Shown: positions 43,605-52,238 of the stretch, in pieces
Layout: each line of letters starts with the position of its first letter
How positions within the stretch are numbered: position 1 is the stretch's first letter
DNA from: Mycolicibacterium arenosum
Lineage (GTDB): Bacteria; Actinomycetota; Actinomycetes; Mycobacteriales; Mycobacteriaceae
Assembly (NCBI RefSeq): GCF_024320865.1
Contig: NZ_JANDBD010000008.1
Location: 62,001-126,000 of the forward strand
Length of the DNA: 64,000 bases
Reading direction: 5' to 3'
Notes under the pieces: model-generated
Told to the model about the DNA's origin: nothing
Seen by the model: the letters and a program-made list of their open reading frames with translations, nothing else
Databases searched by the model: none
Position numbers and translations under genes: made by a program

Positions 43605-45194
43605 TCAGGCCGATTCGGCCTGCACCAGCCCGTGATCGAGCGCGTACATGCTGGCCCCGATGCGATTGGACGCGCCGATCTTCGCGTAGATCCGCTCGAC
43701 GTGATTACGGGCGGTCTTCTCCGAGATCACCAGTCTGGCGGCAATGTCCTTGTTCGACGCGCCGCGCGCCACCAGGCCGAGCACTTCCAGTTCGCGCGGC
43801 GTCAGCCCATCCGGCCGCACCATCCGCCGTTCGCCCGTGTGACCCGCGGCCTGCAGCACCGCTTCGACGGCGACCGTGTCGAGCGTTCCCGCCCGGACAC
43901 CGTCGCGCAGTCGGCGCTCCGCCTGCGCCGCGGTGAGCGCGGCGCGGTAGGGCCGCGGTTCGCGGGCCGACTGATAGTGCACCGCTGCGGCCAGGATGCG
44001 GTCGGGCATCCCGAGCGTCGCACCCGACAACCCGCGCGGATAGCCCGAACCGTCGAGCCGCTCGTGATGGTTGCCCGCCAGGTCGGCGATCTGCTTGAGC
44101 CCGCCGACCTGAGACAGGATCCGCACGGTCAGATACGGATGAAGCCGCACGCGCTCCGCCTCGGCCGACATCAGGGGACCGGGCTTCGACCAGATCTGAT
44201 TCGAGATGCCGATCCGTCCGACGTCGTGTACGTGCGCCGCGCGCCGCACGGTGGTGACGACGTCGGCACTGCAGCCGGCGGCCGTCGCGGCGGCGGACGC
44301 GAGTCGGGCCACCGCCTGGGAGTGGCCGAGGGTGAAGGGGCACTTCAGATCGACGAAGTCGCCGAGAGCGACGAGCAGGCTGTCCAATTCGTCTGCGCTG
44401 AGCCGTTCGTCGCGGTCGGGCGCCTCGGCCACGGCCGCCGCCCAGGCGTCCCCGACCGGCGGGCCCGCGAGGATCTCGGCCGCGTCGGCGATGAACGCGT
44501 CGACCACCGCCGGATCGAACTGGCCACCGCGCCGACTGCGCGCCATCGCGACGGCTCCCTCGACGCCGTAGGTGCGCTGGTGCACCTCCACCATGTCGGC
44601 GAGTTGCGCGACCCGCATCGCGATCGGAATCGCCTCGCCGGCAACCCCACCGGGCAACCCGCCGCCGTCGTACCGCTCGAAGGTGAAGGCCAGCACATCG
44701 CGAACGGCCCCATCGACCCCGAGCCGATCAGCGAGCAGGCTGGCGGAAGCGCAGTGGGAGTGGATCATTCGCGAGATCTGGCCGCGCGCATTGGCGACGA
44801 GGGCCGCCATCGCGTTGATCCGGTTCAGCAGTGGTCTGCCCTTGGCGACGTTGCCCATCAGGAAGCGCAGGTACGGCAGCCCCGCCCAGTCGACCAGATA
44901 CGAGTCGTGCCGCACCGCGATGTCGTCGCCGAACCACTGTGCGTACTCGTGAGAGTCGGCGTGGCAGCCGATCCACATGATCAGCGTCGCGTAGTACACG
45001 CAGTCGCGGTCCCGGCGACTGAGCCCGAGCCGGTCCGCGATGCGACCGGCGATCACCGCCGACCGCAGCATGTGCTCGGCGGGCTGGCCCAGTCCCAGGT
45101 CCACCGCGACCGACAGCGCGGCCAGCAGTTCCGCGCGCGACGGCGCGGAACTGCTGGCGGCGAGCGGGCTCATCGGCTGATTGTGACTGATCAC
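43605..45194 (-). CDS. Tandem HD-GYP protein with C-terminal LuxR helix-turn-helix
   Basis: 529 residues. The first half (about 30-215) is a degenerate HD-GYP copy: IMWIGCHADS in place of the HD pair and FTFERYDGGGLPGG in place of HHE-DGxGYP. The second half (about 275-400) keeps all motifs: HVHDVGRIG, RLHPYLTVRIL and NHHERLDGSGYP. Residues 464-525 are a LuxR-type HTH (LTPRELEVLGLVARGASNKDI). HD-GYP domains hydrolyse c-di-GMP; here the output could be direct DNA binding. It overlaps by 4 bases the unknown gene upstream. Confidence 0.88.
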   Translation of the reverse strand: MISHNQPMSPLAASSSAPSRAELLAALSVAVDLGLGQPAEHMLRSAVIAGRIADRLGLSRRDRDCVYYATLIMWIGCHADSHEYAQWFGDDIAVRHDSYLVDWAGLPYLRFLMGNVAKGRPLLNRINAMAALVANARGQISRMIHSHCASASLLADRLGVDGAVRDVLAFTFERYDGGGLPGGVAGEAIPIAMRVAQLADMVEVHQRTYGVEGAVAMARSRRGGQFDPAVVDAFIADAAEILAGPPVGDAWAAAVAEAPDRDERLSADELDSLLVALGDFVDLKCPFTLGHSQAVARLASAAATAAGCSADVVTTVRRAAHVHDVGRIGISNQIWSKPGPLMSAEAERVRLHPYLTVRILSQVGGLKQIADLAGNHHERLDGSGYPRGLSGATLGMPDRILAAAVHYQSAREPRPYRAALTAAQAERRLRDGVRAGTLDTVAVEAVLQAAGHTGERRMVRPDGLTPRELEVLGLVARGASNKDIAARLVISEKTARNHVERIYAKIGASNRIGASMYALDHGLVQAESA

Positions 45195-45934
45195 GCCAGC
45201 GCCACGGTGCGCATCGACCGCCGGTGCCTCGTCGGATCGAAATTCTCGAAGTGCCCGTTGGCGACGACGGCGATGCCGCGTTGCGGTAGCCGGAAATCCC
45301 CGAGCCGAGCCTGGATCGCGAGCGGCGCGGACTCACCGAGGTCGGTCCCGCGCAGCACCGCACGCGTCCCCGTGACGGTCCACACCTTCCGCGGTGCCAC
45401 CATGAACGTCTGGCCGTTCGAGGCGGTCCCCGCCAGGCGCATCTCCCCGACGCCGAGGACCCGGCCCGCCGCGCGGCTGATCGTCGCCAGCGCACGGGGA
45501 TTCGTCCAGGCCCACTCGGGTAGCCGACCGCCGATGTCGGTCATCAGCCGGGTCGCACGGGACTCACCCAGGGTCACGGTCCAGTCGAGCAGTCCCGGAA
45601 TCGTGATCGACAGCGACCACGGCGCGTCCCAGGTGACGCCGATATCGCACTGCACCGCGTCGTTTGAGGTCGACGAACTGAAGTACCTCGCGCAGCTCTG
45701 CTCGCCGGGGGTGGTGGCGTAGAACGTCCACCGGCCGACCGGATCCCGGTGCCACACCGAGGCGTAGGCGGGCGCGAAGGTCGCCGCCGGGAACTGGCGC
45801 AGCCCCAGGTAGTGGCCGCTGGCGAAGGGCAGCCCCATGATGCCGAAGCCGGCGAAGCGTTCGTCGTCCCCGGTGGGCAGTTCGGGTCGTTCGTTGAGCG
45901 CCGCGACGATGGCGGCGGGTGTGTTGTTTGTCAT
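45191..45934 (-). CDS. Conserved hypothetical protein co-transcribed with HD-GYP/LuxR gene
   Basis: 247 residues with no signal peptide. Trp- and aromatic-rich beta-strand-like segments (YLGLRQFPAATFAPAYASVWHRDPVGRWTFYATTP, SLSITIPGLLDWTVTLGES) suggest a lipocalin- or attH-like barrel similar to hydroxyneurosporene-synthase-type proteins, but I cannot name the family. It is 4 bases overlapped with the HD-GYP/LuxR gene, so it is probably the partner or sensor of that regulator. Confidence 0.7.
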   Translation of the reverse strand: MTNNTPAAIVAALNERPELPTGDDERFAGFGIMGLPFASGHYLGLRQFPAATFAPAYASVWHRDPVGRWTFYATTPGEQSCARYFSSSTSNDAVQCDIGVTWDAPWSLSITIPGLLDWTVTLGESRATRLMTDIGGRLPEWAWTNPRALATISRAAGRVLGVGEMRLAGTASNGQTFMVAPRKVWTVTGTRAVLRGTDLGESAPLAIQARLGDFRLPQRGIAVVANGHFENFDPTRHRRSMRTVALA

Positions 45935-45983
45935 GCCGTCGATCGTGGCCGAGCGGGGTCGGCCCTCACATGGGGCAGACGCC

Positions 45984-46835
45984 TCAACTCACGGGTTCGC
46001 GGCGCTGAACGCCCTCGCCGAGCGGCAGATCGCGATCGATCTTGATGCCCAGCAGCTCGCAGGTCCCGTTGATCGAGCCCAGCATGATCGTGGTCATGTG
46101 ATCGACGAACACCTCCGGCGGCATCCGGCGCGGGCTGCCGAGTTCGGGGCCGAGCCACCAGTCCGTCGCCGCGGCCGCGGAACCGAACGTCGTGTACGCC
46201 GCCAGTTCGATGGCGGTGGGGTCGAGTTCCATATCCCGAAGTTCGTTGCTGAACATGTTCGCCATCGCGAGGGTGACCTCGCGGCCCTCGTTGAGCGCGC
46301 GCATCGTCGACTCGCTCTGCTCGGCGAAGCGCCCCTGGATCAGGAAGCGGCACACGTTCGGGTGCTCGTCGACGAGCCGCACGTACTGCTCGACGCTGCG
46401 CCGGATCACCTCACGGGCCGAGTCGGCCTGGATGTCGATGACCGGGAAGATCGCCCCCCACAGCATGTCGCGCATGCGCTCGCCGATGGCCTGGAAGAGA
46501 TCGGACTTGTCGGTGAAGTGGCGGTAGATCTTCGGCTTGGCGGTGCCCGCCTCCTCGGCGATCTCCCGCAGGCTCAGCTCCGGGCCCAACCGGTCGATGG
46601 CGCGGAAGGCCGCGTCGACGATCTCCGCGCGCACCTTCTTGCGGTGCTCGCGCCACCGCTCGCTGCGTGCGTCGACCTTCACGCCGGGCTGGGGACCCGG
46701 ACGGGGGATGGACGGTCTGCGCACCGGATTACTATAACCGCTGGTACCGCCTGACCTGCCCAGACCGCCCGGTGCGCCGGGCAGCGGCTCTCTGGTGGTC
46801 GGCTGCGTCGCACCGGCTTGGGTACGATTCGCCAC
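45984..46835 (-). CDS. TetR-family regulator
   Basis: 283 residues, long for TetR because of a Pro/Gly-rich N-terminal extension of about 50 residues. HTH at about 65-115 (IVDAAFRAIDRLGPELSLREIAEEAGTAKPKIYRHFTDKSDLF). The C-terminal ligand domain is helical. It starts 32 bases from the divergent flavoprotein gene, which is the natural target. In M. tuberculosis a TetR gene (Rv3050c) lies at the matching place beside nrdE. An internal GTG or ATG after the extension might be the true start. Confidence 0.85.
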   Translation of the reverse strand: MANRTQAGATQPTTREPLPGAPGGLGRSGGTSGYSNPVRRPSIPRPGPQPGVKVDARSERWREHRKKVRAEIVDAAFRAIDRLGPELSLREIAEEAGTAKPKIYRHFTDKSDLFQAIGERMRDMLWGAIFPVIDIQADSAREVIRRSVEQYVRLVDEHPNVCRFLIQGRFAEQSESTMRALNEGREVTLAMANMFSNELRDMELDPTAIELAAYTTFGSAAAATDWWLGPELGSPRRMPPEVFVDHMTTIMLGSINGTCELLGIKIDRDLPLGEGVQRREPVS

Positions 46836-46867
46836 GTTAATCCGACCGAGTAAGCGAGACGAGTTTC

Positions 46868-48052
46868 ATGACGCAGCGATACGACCTGGTCATCGCCGGT
46901 GGAGGTCCGTCCGGTGCGGCGGCGGCGTGGCAGGCTGCGCAGACCGGTGCCAAGGTGATCGTCCTGGACAAGGCCGAGTTCCCGCGAGCGAAGCCGTGCG
47001 GCGACGGGCTGACCGCCAGGGCCGTGAGCTACCTGCAGAAGATGGGCCTCGCCGGCGAGGTCGCCACCTACCACCGAGTGAATCGCGTCACGGTGTTCAG
47101 CCCGAGCGCCTGGGAGCTGTCGTTCCCCAAGCGTCCCGGCATGCCCGACCACGGCCACACCGTCAGCCGCGAGCACCTCGACACCGTGCTGCTCAAGCAC
47201 GCGGAGTCGGCGGGCGCGCAGGTGCGCCAGGGCGCCGAGGTCACCGGTCCCGAGCTGGACGCGAACGGGCGGGTCATCGGCGTGGTCCTCAAGGGCGGCG
47301 AGAAGGTCTACGGCGACGCGGTCATCGCGGCCGACGGCGCCTACTCCCCCATCAAGAGGGCGCTGAAGATCGATTCGGAGTACAACGGCTACTCCGCGAT
47401 CGCGATCCGCTCCGAGATGCACCTCAGCAGGCCCGACTCGGACAGCCTCGACATCTACCTCAAGCTGGCGTTCCAGGGCGACCAACTGCCCGGCTACGGC
47501 TGGGTGTTCCCGATGGGCAACGGGGTCTTCAACATCGGCCTCGGCTACGTCAACAGCTACAAGAACTGGCAGTCGATCAACGCGACCCAGTTCCTCGGCG
47601 AGTTCCTCCGCACGCTGCCCCGCGACTGGGAGGTCCCGGCGATCGAGGAGCTGAAGAAGAACAAGAGCGTGCGCGCCTGGCGACTGCCGATGGGCTTCAC
47701 CGCGTGGCCACCGTGGCGTCCCGGCGTGCTGTTCACCGGAGACTCGCTCGGCGCGGGTAAGCCGGCGTCGGGCGCGGGTATCTCCAAGGCGCTCGAATCC
47801 GGCTTGGCCGCAGGCGAATGCGCCATCGCGGCACTGCAGAACGGCGGCCCCGACGACTTCACCAACTACGCGCTGCGGATGGAAGCGGCGTGGGGCCGGG
47901 AGTACAAGCGGGGCCGCTACTTCCACAAGCTGGCCGGCATACCGCGGGTCGCCAACACCGGGATCAAGCTGATCGACAACCCCTTCCTGCGTGATCGGCT
48001 GCTCAAGTCGCTGTACAAGAAGGAGCAGGGCCCTCAGCACAAGGTCATGTAG
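46868..48052 (+). CDS. Geranylgeranyl reductase-family flavoprotein
   Basis: 394 residues. FAD Rossmann motif IAGGGPSGAAAAWQAA, the family hallmark FPRAKPCGDGLTARA, and LPGYGWVFPMGNGVFNIGLG. The second FAD motif is GDSLGAGKPASGAGI instead of the usual GDAAG-x2-NP-x2-GEG. Relatives reduce isoprenoid double bonds, such as menaquinone side chains (MenJ); this is a distinct paralogue, and its substrate is unknown. Good GAGACGAG site upstream; divergent from the TetR gene. Confidence 0.86.
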   Translation: MTQRYDLVIAGGGPSGAAAAWQAAQTGAKVIVLDKAEFPRAKPCGDGLTARAVSYLQKMGLAGEVATYHRVNRVTVFSPSAWELSFPKRPGMPDHGHTVSREHLDTVLLKHAESAGAQVRQGAEVTGPELDANGRVIGVVLKGGEKVYGDAVIAADGAYSPIKRALKIDSEYNGYSAIAIRSEMHLSRPDSDSLDIYLKLAFQGDQLPGYGWVFPMGNGVFNIGLGYVNSYKNWQSINATQFLGEFLRTLPRDWEVPAIEELKKNKSVRAWRLPMGFTAWPPWRPGVLFTGDSLGAGKPASGAGISKALESGLAAGECAIAALQNGGPDDFTNYALRMEAAWGREYKRGRYFHKLAGIPRVANTGIKLIDNPFLRDRLLKSLYKKEQGPQHKVM

Positions 48053-48746
48053 CGCGGCGAGGCTTGCGAGCCGCCTTGCCCGCGGCGGCGCGGGCGGCCT
48101 GCTTGGCAAGGGTCTTCTCCCGTGCGGTGCGTTTCGGCGCCGGCTCGGCCCGGCCCCGCGACGATCCCGGCTTGCGACCCCGCACGATCCCGACGAACTC
48201 CTCGACCAGCGCCGACTGCGGCCCTTCCGGGAAGGCCAGCGCGACAGGGCACACCGGCGCATCGGTGATGGGCCGGTACGTCAGATCCCTGCGGTGGTAC
48301 AGCCGCGCCAGCGACTGCGGAACGATCAGCGCACCCATCCCCGCGGCGACGAGTTCCACTGCGTCCCAAGTGGTTTCGGGCCTGTGCTCCACGGGGGCGC
48401 CGGGAGTATCCGCCCAGGCGACGACGTCGTCGAGGGGCAGCAGGATCGGCTCGCCGTCGAGATCCGCGGCGGTCACCGAGTCCGCCGCGGTGAGCAGGTG
48501 GTCGGTCGGCACCATCGCGACCGTCGTCTCCTCGTAGAGCGCGATGAGGGCCAGGCCGGACGAGTCGGCCGGCGGCCGGAGCAGCGCCGCGTCGACGATG
48601 CCGTTCCGCAACGCATCGGCCGCCTCAGCCGCGGGGACGGTGCGCAACTGCAGCGACACCGTCGGGTGGCGTTCCGCCCAGGTCCGGGCCCACTTCGCGG
48701 GCGTCACACCGGGGACGTACCCGACGGTGAGACGGTGCTGGGTCAC
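48045..48746 (-). CDS. LysR substrate-binding domain protein lacking an HTH
   Basis: 233 residues. Residues 1-190 form a complete LysR-type periplasmic-binding-like effector domain (LTVGYVPGVTPAKWARTWAERHPTVSLQL, ALRNGIVDAALLRPP, ELVAAGMGALIVPQSLA). There is no N-terminal winged helix. The last 40 residues are very basic (KRTAREKTLAKQAARAAAGK), histone-tail-like, and may bind DNA. The divergent neighbour is DUF5997, starting 42 bases away. It overlaps the 3' end of the flavoprotein gene by 8 bases, tail to tail. Confidence 0.85.
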   Translation of the reverse strand: MTQHRLTVGYVPGVTPAKWARTWAERHPTVSLQLRTVPAAEAADALRNGIVDAALLRPPADSSGLALIALYEETTVAMVPTDHLLTAADSVTAADLDGEPILLPLDDVVAWADTPGAPVEHRPETTWDAVELVAAGMGALIVPQSLARLYHRRDLTYRPITDAPVCPVALAFPEGPQSALVEEFVGIVRGRKPGSSRGRAEPAPKRTAREKTLAKQAARAAAGKAARKPRRAT

Positions 48747-48787
48747 CGCATCAGGCTACCGCTGCGCCCCGTCGATAAGCTCGAGCC

Positions 48788-49174
48788 ATGAGCAGGCCGA
48801 ACGCGCAGTCCATGAAACCCGCCACGGCGGCGAAGAAGCTGGACGTCTACCTACCCGCGACGCCCGCCGAGTTTCAGGCGAACGCGATCACCCGCGCGGA
48901 ACTCGCCGCCCTGCAGGAGGACCCACCGCAGTGGCTCAAGGATCTCCGCAAGAACGGACCGCACCCGAAGAACCTGGTGGCCGCCAAGCTGGGCGTCTCG
49001 ATCGCGGGTCTCTCGCGTGGTGGCGTCACCGAGGCGCTCACCACTGAGCAGATCGACGCGCTGCTGGAGGAGAAACCCGAGTGGTTGGTCGCCGAGCGCG
49101 AGAGCTTCCAGGCGGTGCTGATCGAACAGCGCCGCCTCAAGGCAGTGCGCGCGGAGCAGGCCCGCGAAGGCTAG
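48788..49174 (+). CDS. DUF5997 family protein
   Basis: 128 residues, soluble. Contains a conserved core YLPATPAEFQANAITRAELAALQEDPPQWL and a helix-turn-helix-like segment KNLVAAKLGVSIAGLSRGGVTEAL, ending in a charged helix. The function is unknown. It is divergent from the HTH-less LysR effector domain, and I recall the same two families being neighbours in other actinobacteria. A shared regulatory function is an inference. Confidence 0.8.
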   Translation: MSRPNAQSMKPATAAKKLDVYLPATPAEFQANAITRAELAALQEDPPQWLKDLRKNGPHPKNLVAAKLGVSIAGLSRGGVTEALTTEQIDALLEEKPEWLVAERESFQAVLIEQRRLKAVRAEQAREG

Positions 49175-49192
49175 TCACCCCAAACGCCAAAT

Positions 49193-49239
49193 GGCCAGTT
49201 AGCGTACGCAAATCGCGGAAAAGCGTGTGCTAACTGGCC
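49193..49239. terminator. Bidirectional terminator between DUF5997 gene and nrdE
   Basis: Perfect 11-bp arms GGCCAGTTAGC (49193-49203) and GCTAACTGGCC (49229-49239). The inner loop carries a second ACGC/GCGT pairing. It lies 19 bases after the DUF5997 stop and 9 bases after the nrdE stop on the other strand. Confidence 0.7.
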
Positions 49240-49248
49240 GTTCGCGCG

Positions 49249-51414
49249 TCACAACATGCAGCTGACGCAACCCTCCACCTCGGTGCCCTCCAGGGCCATC
49301 TGACGGAGCCGGATGTAGTACAGCGTCTTGATTCCCTTGCGCCAGGCGTAGATCTGCGCCTTGTTAACGTCGCGCGTGGTGGCGGTGTCCTTGAAGAACA
49401 GCGTCAGGCTCAGGCCCTGATCCACGTGCTGCGTCGCCGCGGCGTACGTGTCGATGATCTTCTCGTAGCCGATCTCGTACGCGTCCTGGTAGTACTCCAG
49501 GTTGTCGTTCGTGAGGTACGGCGCCGGGTAGTAGACGCGGCCGATCTTGCCTTCCTTGCGGATCTCGATCTTCGACGCGACCGGGTGGATCGACGACGTC
49601 GAGTGGTTGATGTAGGAGATCGAGCCGGTCGGCGGAACCGCCTGCAGGTTCTGGTTGTAGATGCCGTGCGTCTGCACCGACTCCTTGAGTCGCAGCCAAT
49701 CCTCTTGCGTCGGAATTCGAATGCCCGCATCGGCGAAGAGCTCCCGGACCCTGGCGGTGGCCGGCTCCCACACCTGATCGGTGTACTTGTCGAAGAACTC
49801 CCCCGACTTGTACTTCGAGCGCTCGAAGCCGCCGAACGCCGTACCCCGTTCGATCGCAATCCGATTGCTCGCCCGCAGCGCGTGGTAGAGCACGGTGTAG
49901 AAGTACATGTTCGTGAAGTCGACGCCCTCTTCGGAGCCGTACAGGATCCGCTCGCGAGCCAGGTAGCCGTGCAGGTTCATCTGGCCGAGGCCGATGGCGT
50001 GAGACTGATTGTTGCCCTGCTCGATCGACGGCACCGACCAGATGTGGGTCTGGTCGCTCACCGCGGTGAGCGCACGGATGGAGACCTCGATGGTCTGCGC
50101 GAAGTCCGGCGAGTCCATGGCCTTGGCGATGTTGAGCGACCCGAGGTTGCACGAGATGTCCTTGCCCACCTTGGCGTAGGTGAGGTCCTCGTTGAACAGC
50201 GACGGCGTCGACACCTGCAGAATCTCCGAGCACAGGTTGCTGTGCGTGATCTTGCCTTCGATCGGGTTGGACCGGTTCACCGTGTCCTCGTACATGATGT
50301 ACGGGTAGCCGGACTCGAACTGCAGCTCGGCCAGCGTCTGGAAGAACTCGCGCGCCTTGATCTTCGTCTTGCGGATGCGCGCGTCGTCGACCATCTCGTA
50401 GTACTTCTCGGTGATCGAGATGTCGGCGAACGGCACGCCGTAGACCCGCTCGACGTCGTACGGCGAGAACAGGTACATGTCCTCGTTCTTCTTGGCGAGT
50501 TCGAACGTGATGTCCGGGATCACCACGCCGAGCGACAGCGTCTTGATGCGGATCTTCTCGTCGGCGTTCTCGCGCTTGGTGTCGAGGAACCGGTAGATGT
50601 CGGGGTGGTGCGCCTGCAGATACACCGCGCCGGCACCCTGACGGGCGCCGAGCTGGTTGGCGTAGGAGAACGAGTCCTCGAGCAGCTTCATGATCGGGAT
50701 GACGCCCGAGCTCTGGTTCTCGATGTTCTTGATCGGCGCGCCGTGCTCGCGAATGTTGGACAGCAGCAACGCGACTCCGCCACCGCGCTTGGACAGCTGC
50801 AGCGCCGAGTTGATGGAGCGCCCGATGGACTCCATGTTGTCCTCGATGCGCAGCAGGAAGCACGACACCGGTTCGCCGCGTTGCTTCTTGCCGGAGTTGA
50901 GGAACGTCGGGGTGGCCGGCTGGAACCTGCCGTCGATGATCTCGTCGACGAGCTTCTCCGCCAGCGTCGTGTCACCCGCGGCCAGCGTGAGGGCCACCAT
51001 CACGACGCGATCCTCGAAGCGCTCGAGATAGCGCTTCCCGTCGAACGTCTTCAACGTGTAGGAGGTGTAGTACTTGAACGCCCCGAGGAACGTGGGGAAG
51101 CGGAACTTCTTGGCGAAGGCCCGGTCGATCAGCGTCTTCACGAAGTTGCGCGAGTACTGGTCGAGCACCTCGCGCTCGTAGTAGTTCTCCTTGACGAGGT
51201 AGTCGAGTTTCTCGTCCTGATTGTGGAAGAACACCGTGTTCTGGTTGACGTGCTGCAGGAAGTACTGGTTCGCCGCTTCGCGATCCTTGTCGAACTGGAT
51301 CTTGCCGTCGGCGTCGTACAGATTGAGCATCGCGTTGAGCGCGTGATAGTCCGTCTCGCCCGGCAGCGCGTTCGGAGCGGTGGTTACAGGTTCTGCAGTG
51401 ACGGTTGGTGACAC
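49249..51414 (-). CDS. nrdE: Class Ib ribonucleotide reductase alpha subunit
   Basis: 721 residues. Catalytic barrel with the active-site cysteines (EPVSCFLL; the thiyl Cys in THSNLCSEIL), NxQ-type loop segments, and the C-terminal redox pair EGCVSCML reduced by NrdH. No ATP-cone with activity site is visible, as usual for class Ib. GTG at 51414 is chosen; the gene overlaps the end of nrdI by 31 bases, so translation is coupled. Third gene of nrdH-nrdI-nrdE. Confidence 0.97.
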   Translation of the reverse strand: MSPTVTAEPVTTAPNALPGETDYHALNAMLNLYDADGKIQFDKDREAANQYFLQHVNQNTVFFHNQDEKLDYLVKENYYEREVLDQYSRNFVKTLIDRAFAKKFRFPTFLGAFKYYTSYTLKTFDGKRYLERFEDRVVMVALTLAAGDTTLAEKLVDEIIDGRFQPATPTFLNSGKKQRGEPVSCFLLRIEDNMESIGRSINSALQLSKRGGGVALLLSNIREHGAPIKNIENQSSGVIPIMKLLEDSFSYANQLGARQGAGAVYLQAHHPDIYRFLDTKRENADEKIRIKTLSLGVVIPDITFELAKKNEDMYLFSPYDVERVYGVPFADISITEKYYEMVDDARIRKTKIKAREFFQTLAELQFESGYPYIMYEDTVNRSNPIEGKITHSNLCSEILQVSTPSLFNEDLTYAKVGKDISCNLGSLNIAKAMDSPDFAQTIEVSIRALTAVSDQTHIWSVPSIEQGNNQSHAIGLGQMNLHGYLARERILYGSEEGVDFTNMYFYTVLYHALRASNRIAIERGTAFGGFERSKYKSGEFFDKYTDQVWEPATARVRELFADAGIRIPTQEDWLRLKESVQTHGIYNQNLQAVPPTGSISYINHSTSSIHPVASKIEIRKEGKIGRVYYPAPYLTNDNLEYYQDAYEIGYEKIIDTYAAATQHVDQGLSLTLFFKDTATTRDVNKAQIYAWRKGIKTLYYIRLRQMALEGTEVEGCVSCML

Positions 51415-51827
51415 GTCTGGTCCTTCCAGAAGTCGGCAAGCCCCTCGCGGACGGCGAAGACGTCGTCCGTGGTGCCCATCAGTTCGAAGCGGTAGAGGAA
51501 TGGGACGCCGCACTTGCGGGAGACGACGACCCCGGCGTATCCGAATTCGGCGCCGAAATTGGTGTTGCCCGCGGCTATGACACCGCGGATCAACGACCGG
51601 TTGATCTCGTTGTTGAGGAAGGCGATCACCTGCTTGGGGACGTATCCCCCAGCGTCGGGATCAGGACCGTTGGCATGACCACCGCCGTAGGTGGGCAGCA
51701 CCAGAACGTATGGCTCGTGCACCTCGATGCGCTCGCGCAGCGGGATGCGGATCGCGGGCAGTTCCAGCTTCTCGACGAACCGGTGGGTGTTCTCCGAGAC
51801 GCTGGAGAAGTAGACGAGGTTGCTCAT
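51384..51827 (-). CDS. nrdI: Flavodoxin-like NrdI
   Basis: 147 residues (MSNLVYFSSVSENTHRFVEKL), with the FMN phosphate loop SSVSENT and the GVIAAGNTNFGAEFGYAG segment of NrdI. It supplies the oxidant that assembles the dimanganese-tyrosyl cofactor of NrdF. Between nrdH and nrdE. An upstream in-frame extension overlaps nrdH and is not coding. Confidence 0.96.
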   Translation of the reverse strand: MSNLVYFSSVSENTHRFVEKLELPAIRIPLRERIEVHEPYVLVLPTYGGGHANGPDPDAGGYVPKQVIAFLNNEINRSLIRGVIAAGNTNFGAEFGYAGVVVSRKCGVPFLYRFELMGTTDDVFAVREGLADFWKDQTCHQPSLQNL

Positions 51828-51858
51828 CGCGTTCTCCTCTCCGCCCGCCGTGTACCCG

Positions 51859-52107
51859 CTATGCCGTGACTGCGACCGACGCGCCGAGGGCCTTGATGCG
51901 GTCCGGCCGGAAACCCGACCAGTGCTCGTTGCCGACCACCACGACGGGGGCCTGCAGGTAGCCCAGCGCCATGACGTAGTCGCGCGCCTCGTCGTCGAGG
52001 CTGATGTCGACGATGTTGTAGGCGACGCCCAGCTTGTCGAGCGCCTTGTAGGTCGCGTTGCACTGGACACAGGCGGGCTTCGTGTAGACGGTGACGGACT
52101 GAGTCAT
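51859..52107 (-). CDS. nrdH: Glutaredoxin-like NrdH redoxin
   Basis: 82 residues (MTQSVTVYTKPACVQC) with the CVQC active-site pair and the NrdH-type C-terminus SGFRPDRIKAL. It reduces NrdE and is itself reduced by thioredoxin reductase. A strong GAGGAG site precedes the ATG at 52107. First gene of nrdHIE. The promoter region with two NrdR-like boxes lies more than 200 bases upstream, leaving a long, foldable leader. Confidence 0.96.
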   Translation of the reverse strand: MTQSVTVYTKPACVQCNATYKALDKLGVAYNIVDISLDDEARDYVMALGYLQAPVVVVGNEHWSGFRPDRIKALGASVAVTA

Positions 52108-52176
52108 CTGGATCGGCTCCTCGGGCAAGAACTAAACGTGGACCACACGTGACTGGCAACTGCTGGGGTAGTGCTT

Positions 52177-52238
52177 CTCACTCTGGTAAAGCAGCCTCCG
52201 GACCCCTGAAATTCCGGCCGTCCGAGGCTCAGAGTGAG
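52177..52238 (-). ncRNA. Candidate structured 5' leader of nrdHIE
   Basis: Nested inverted repeats: outer 9-bp arms CTCACTCTG (52177-52185) and CAGAGTGAG (52230-52238), inner arms GCCTCCGGAC (52194-52203, one bulged C) and GTCCGAGGC (52220-52228). It ends 70 bases before the nrdH start. It could be a regulatory leader, an attenuator or just stable structure. No match to the B12 riboswitch box was seen. Confidence 0.4.

Noticed and set aside
45947..45964. GGCCGA/TCGGCC palindrome as an operator
   Set aside because: Short GC-rich arms of this kind are frequent by chance in this composition; position between two minus-strand genes gives no clear role.
49426..51411. 661-codon open frame antisense to nrdE
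   Set aside because: Val/Arg/Asp-rich shadow without any domain; nrdE is certain.
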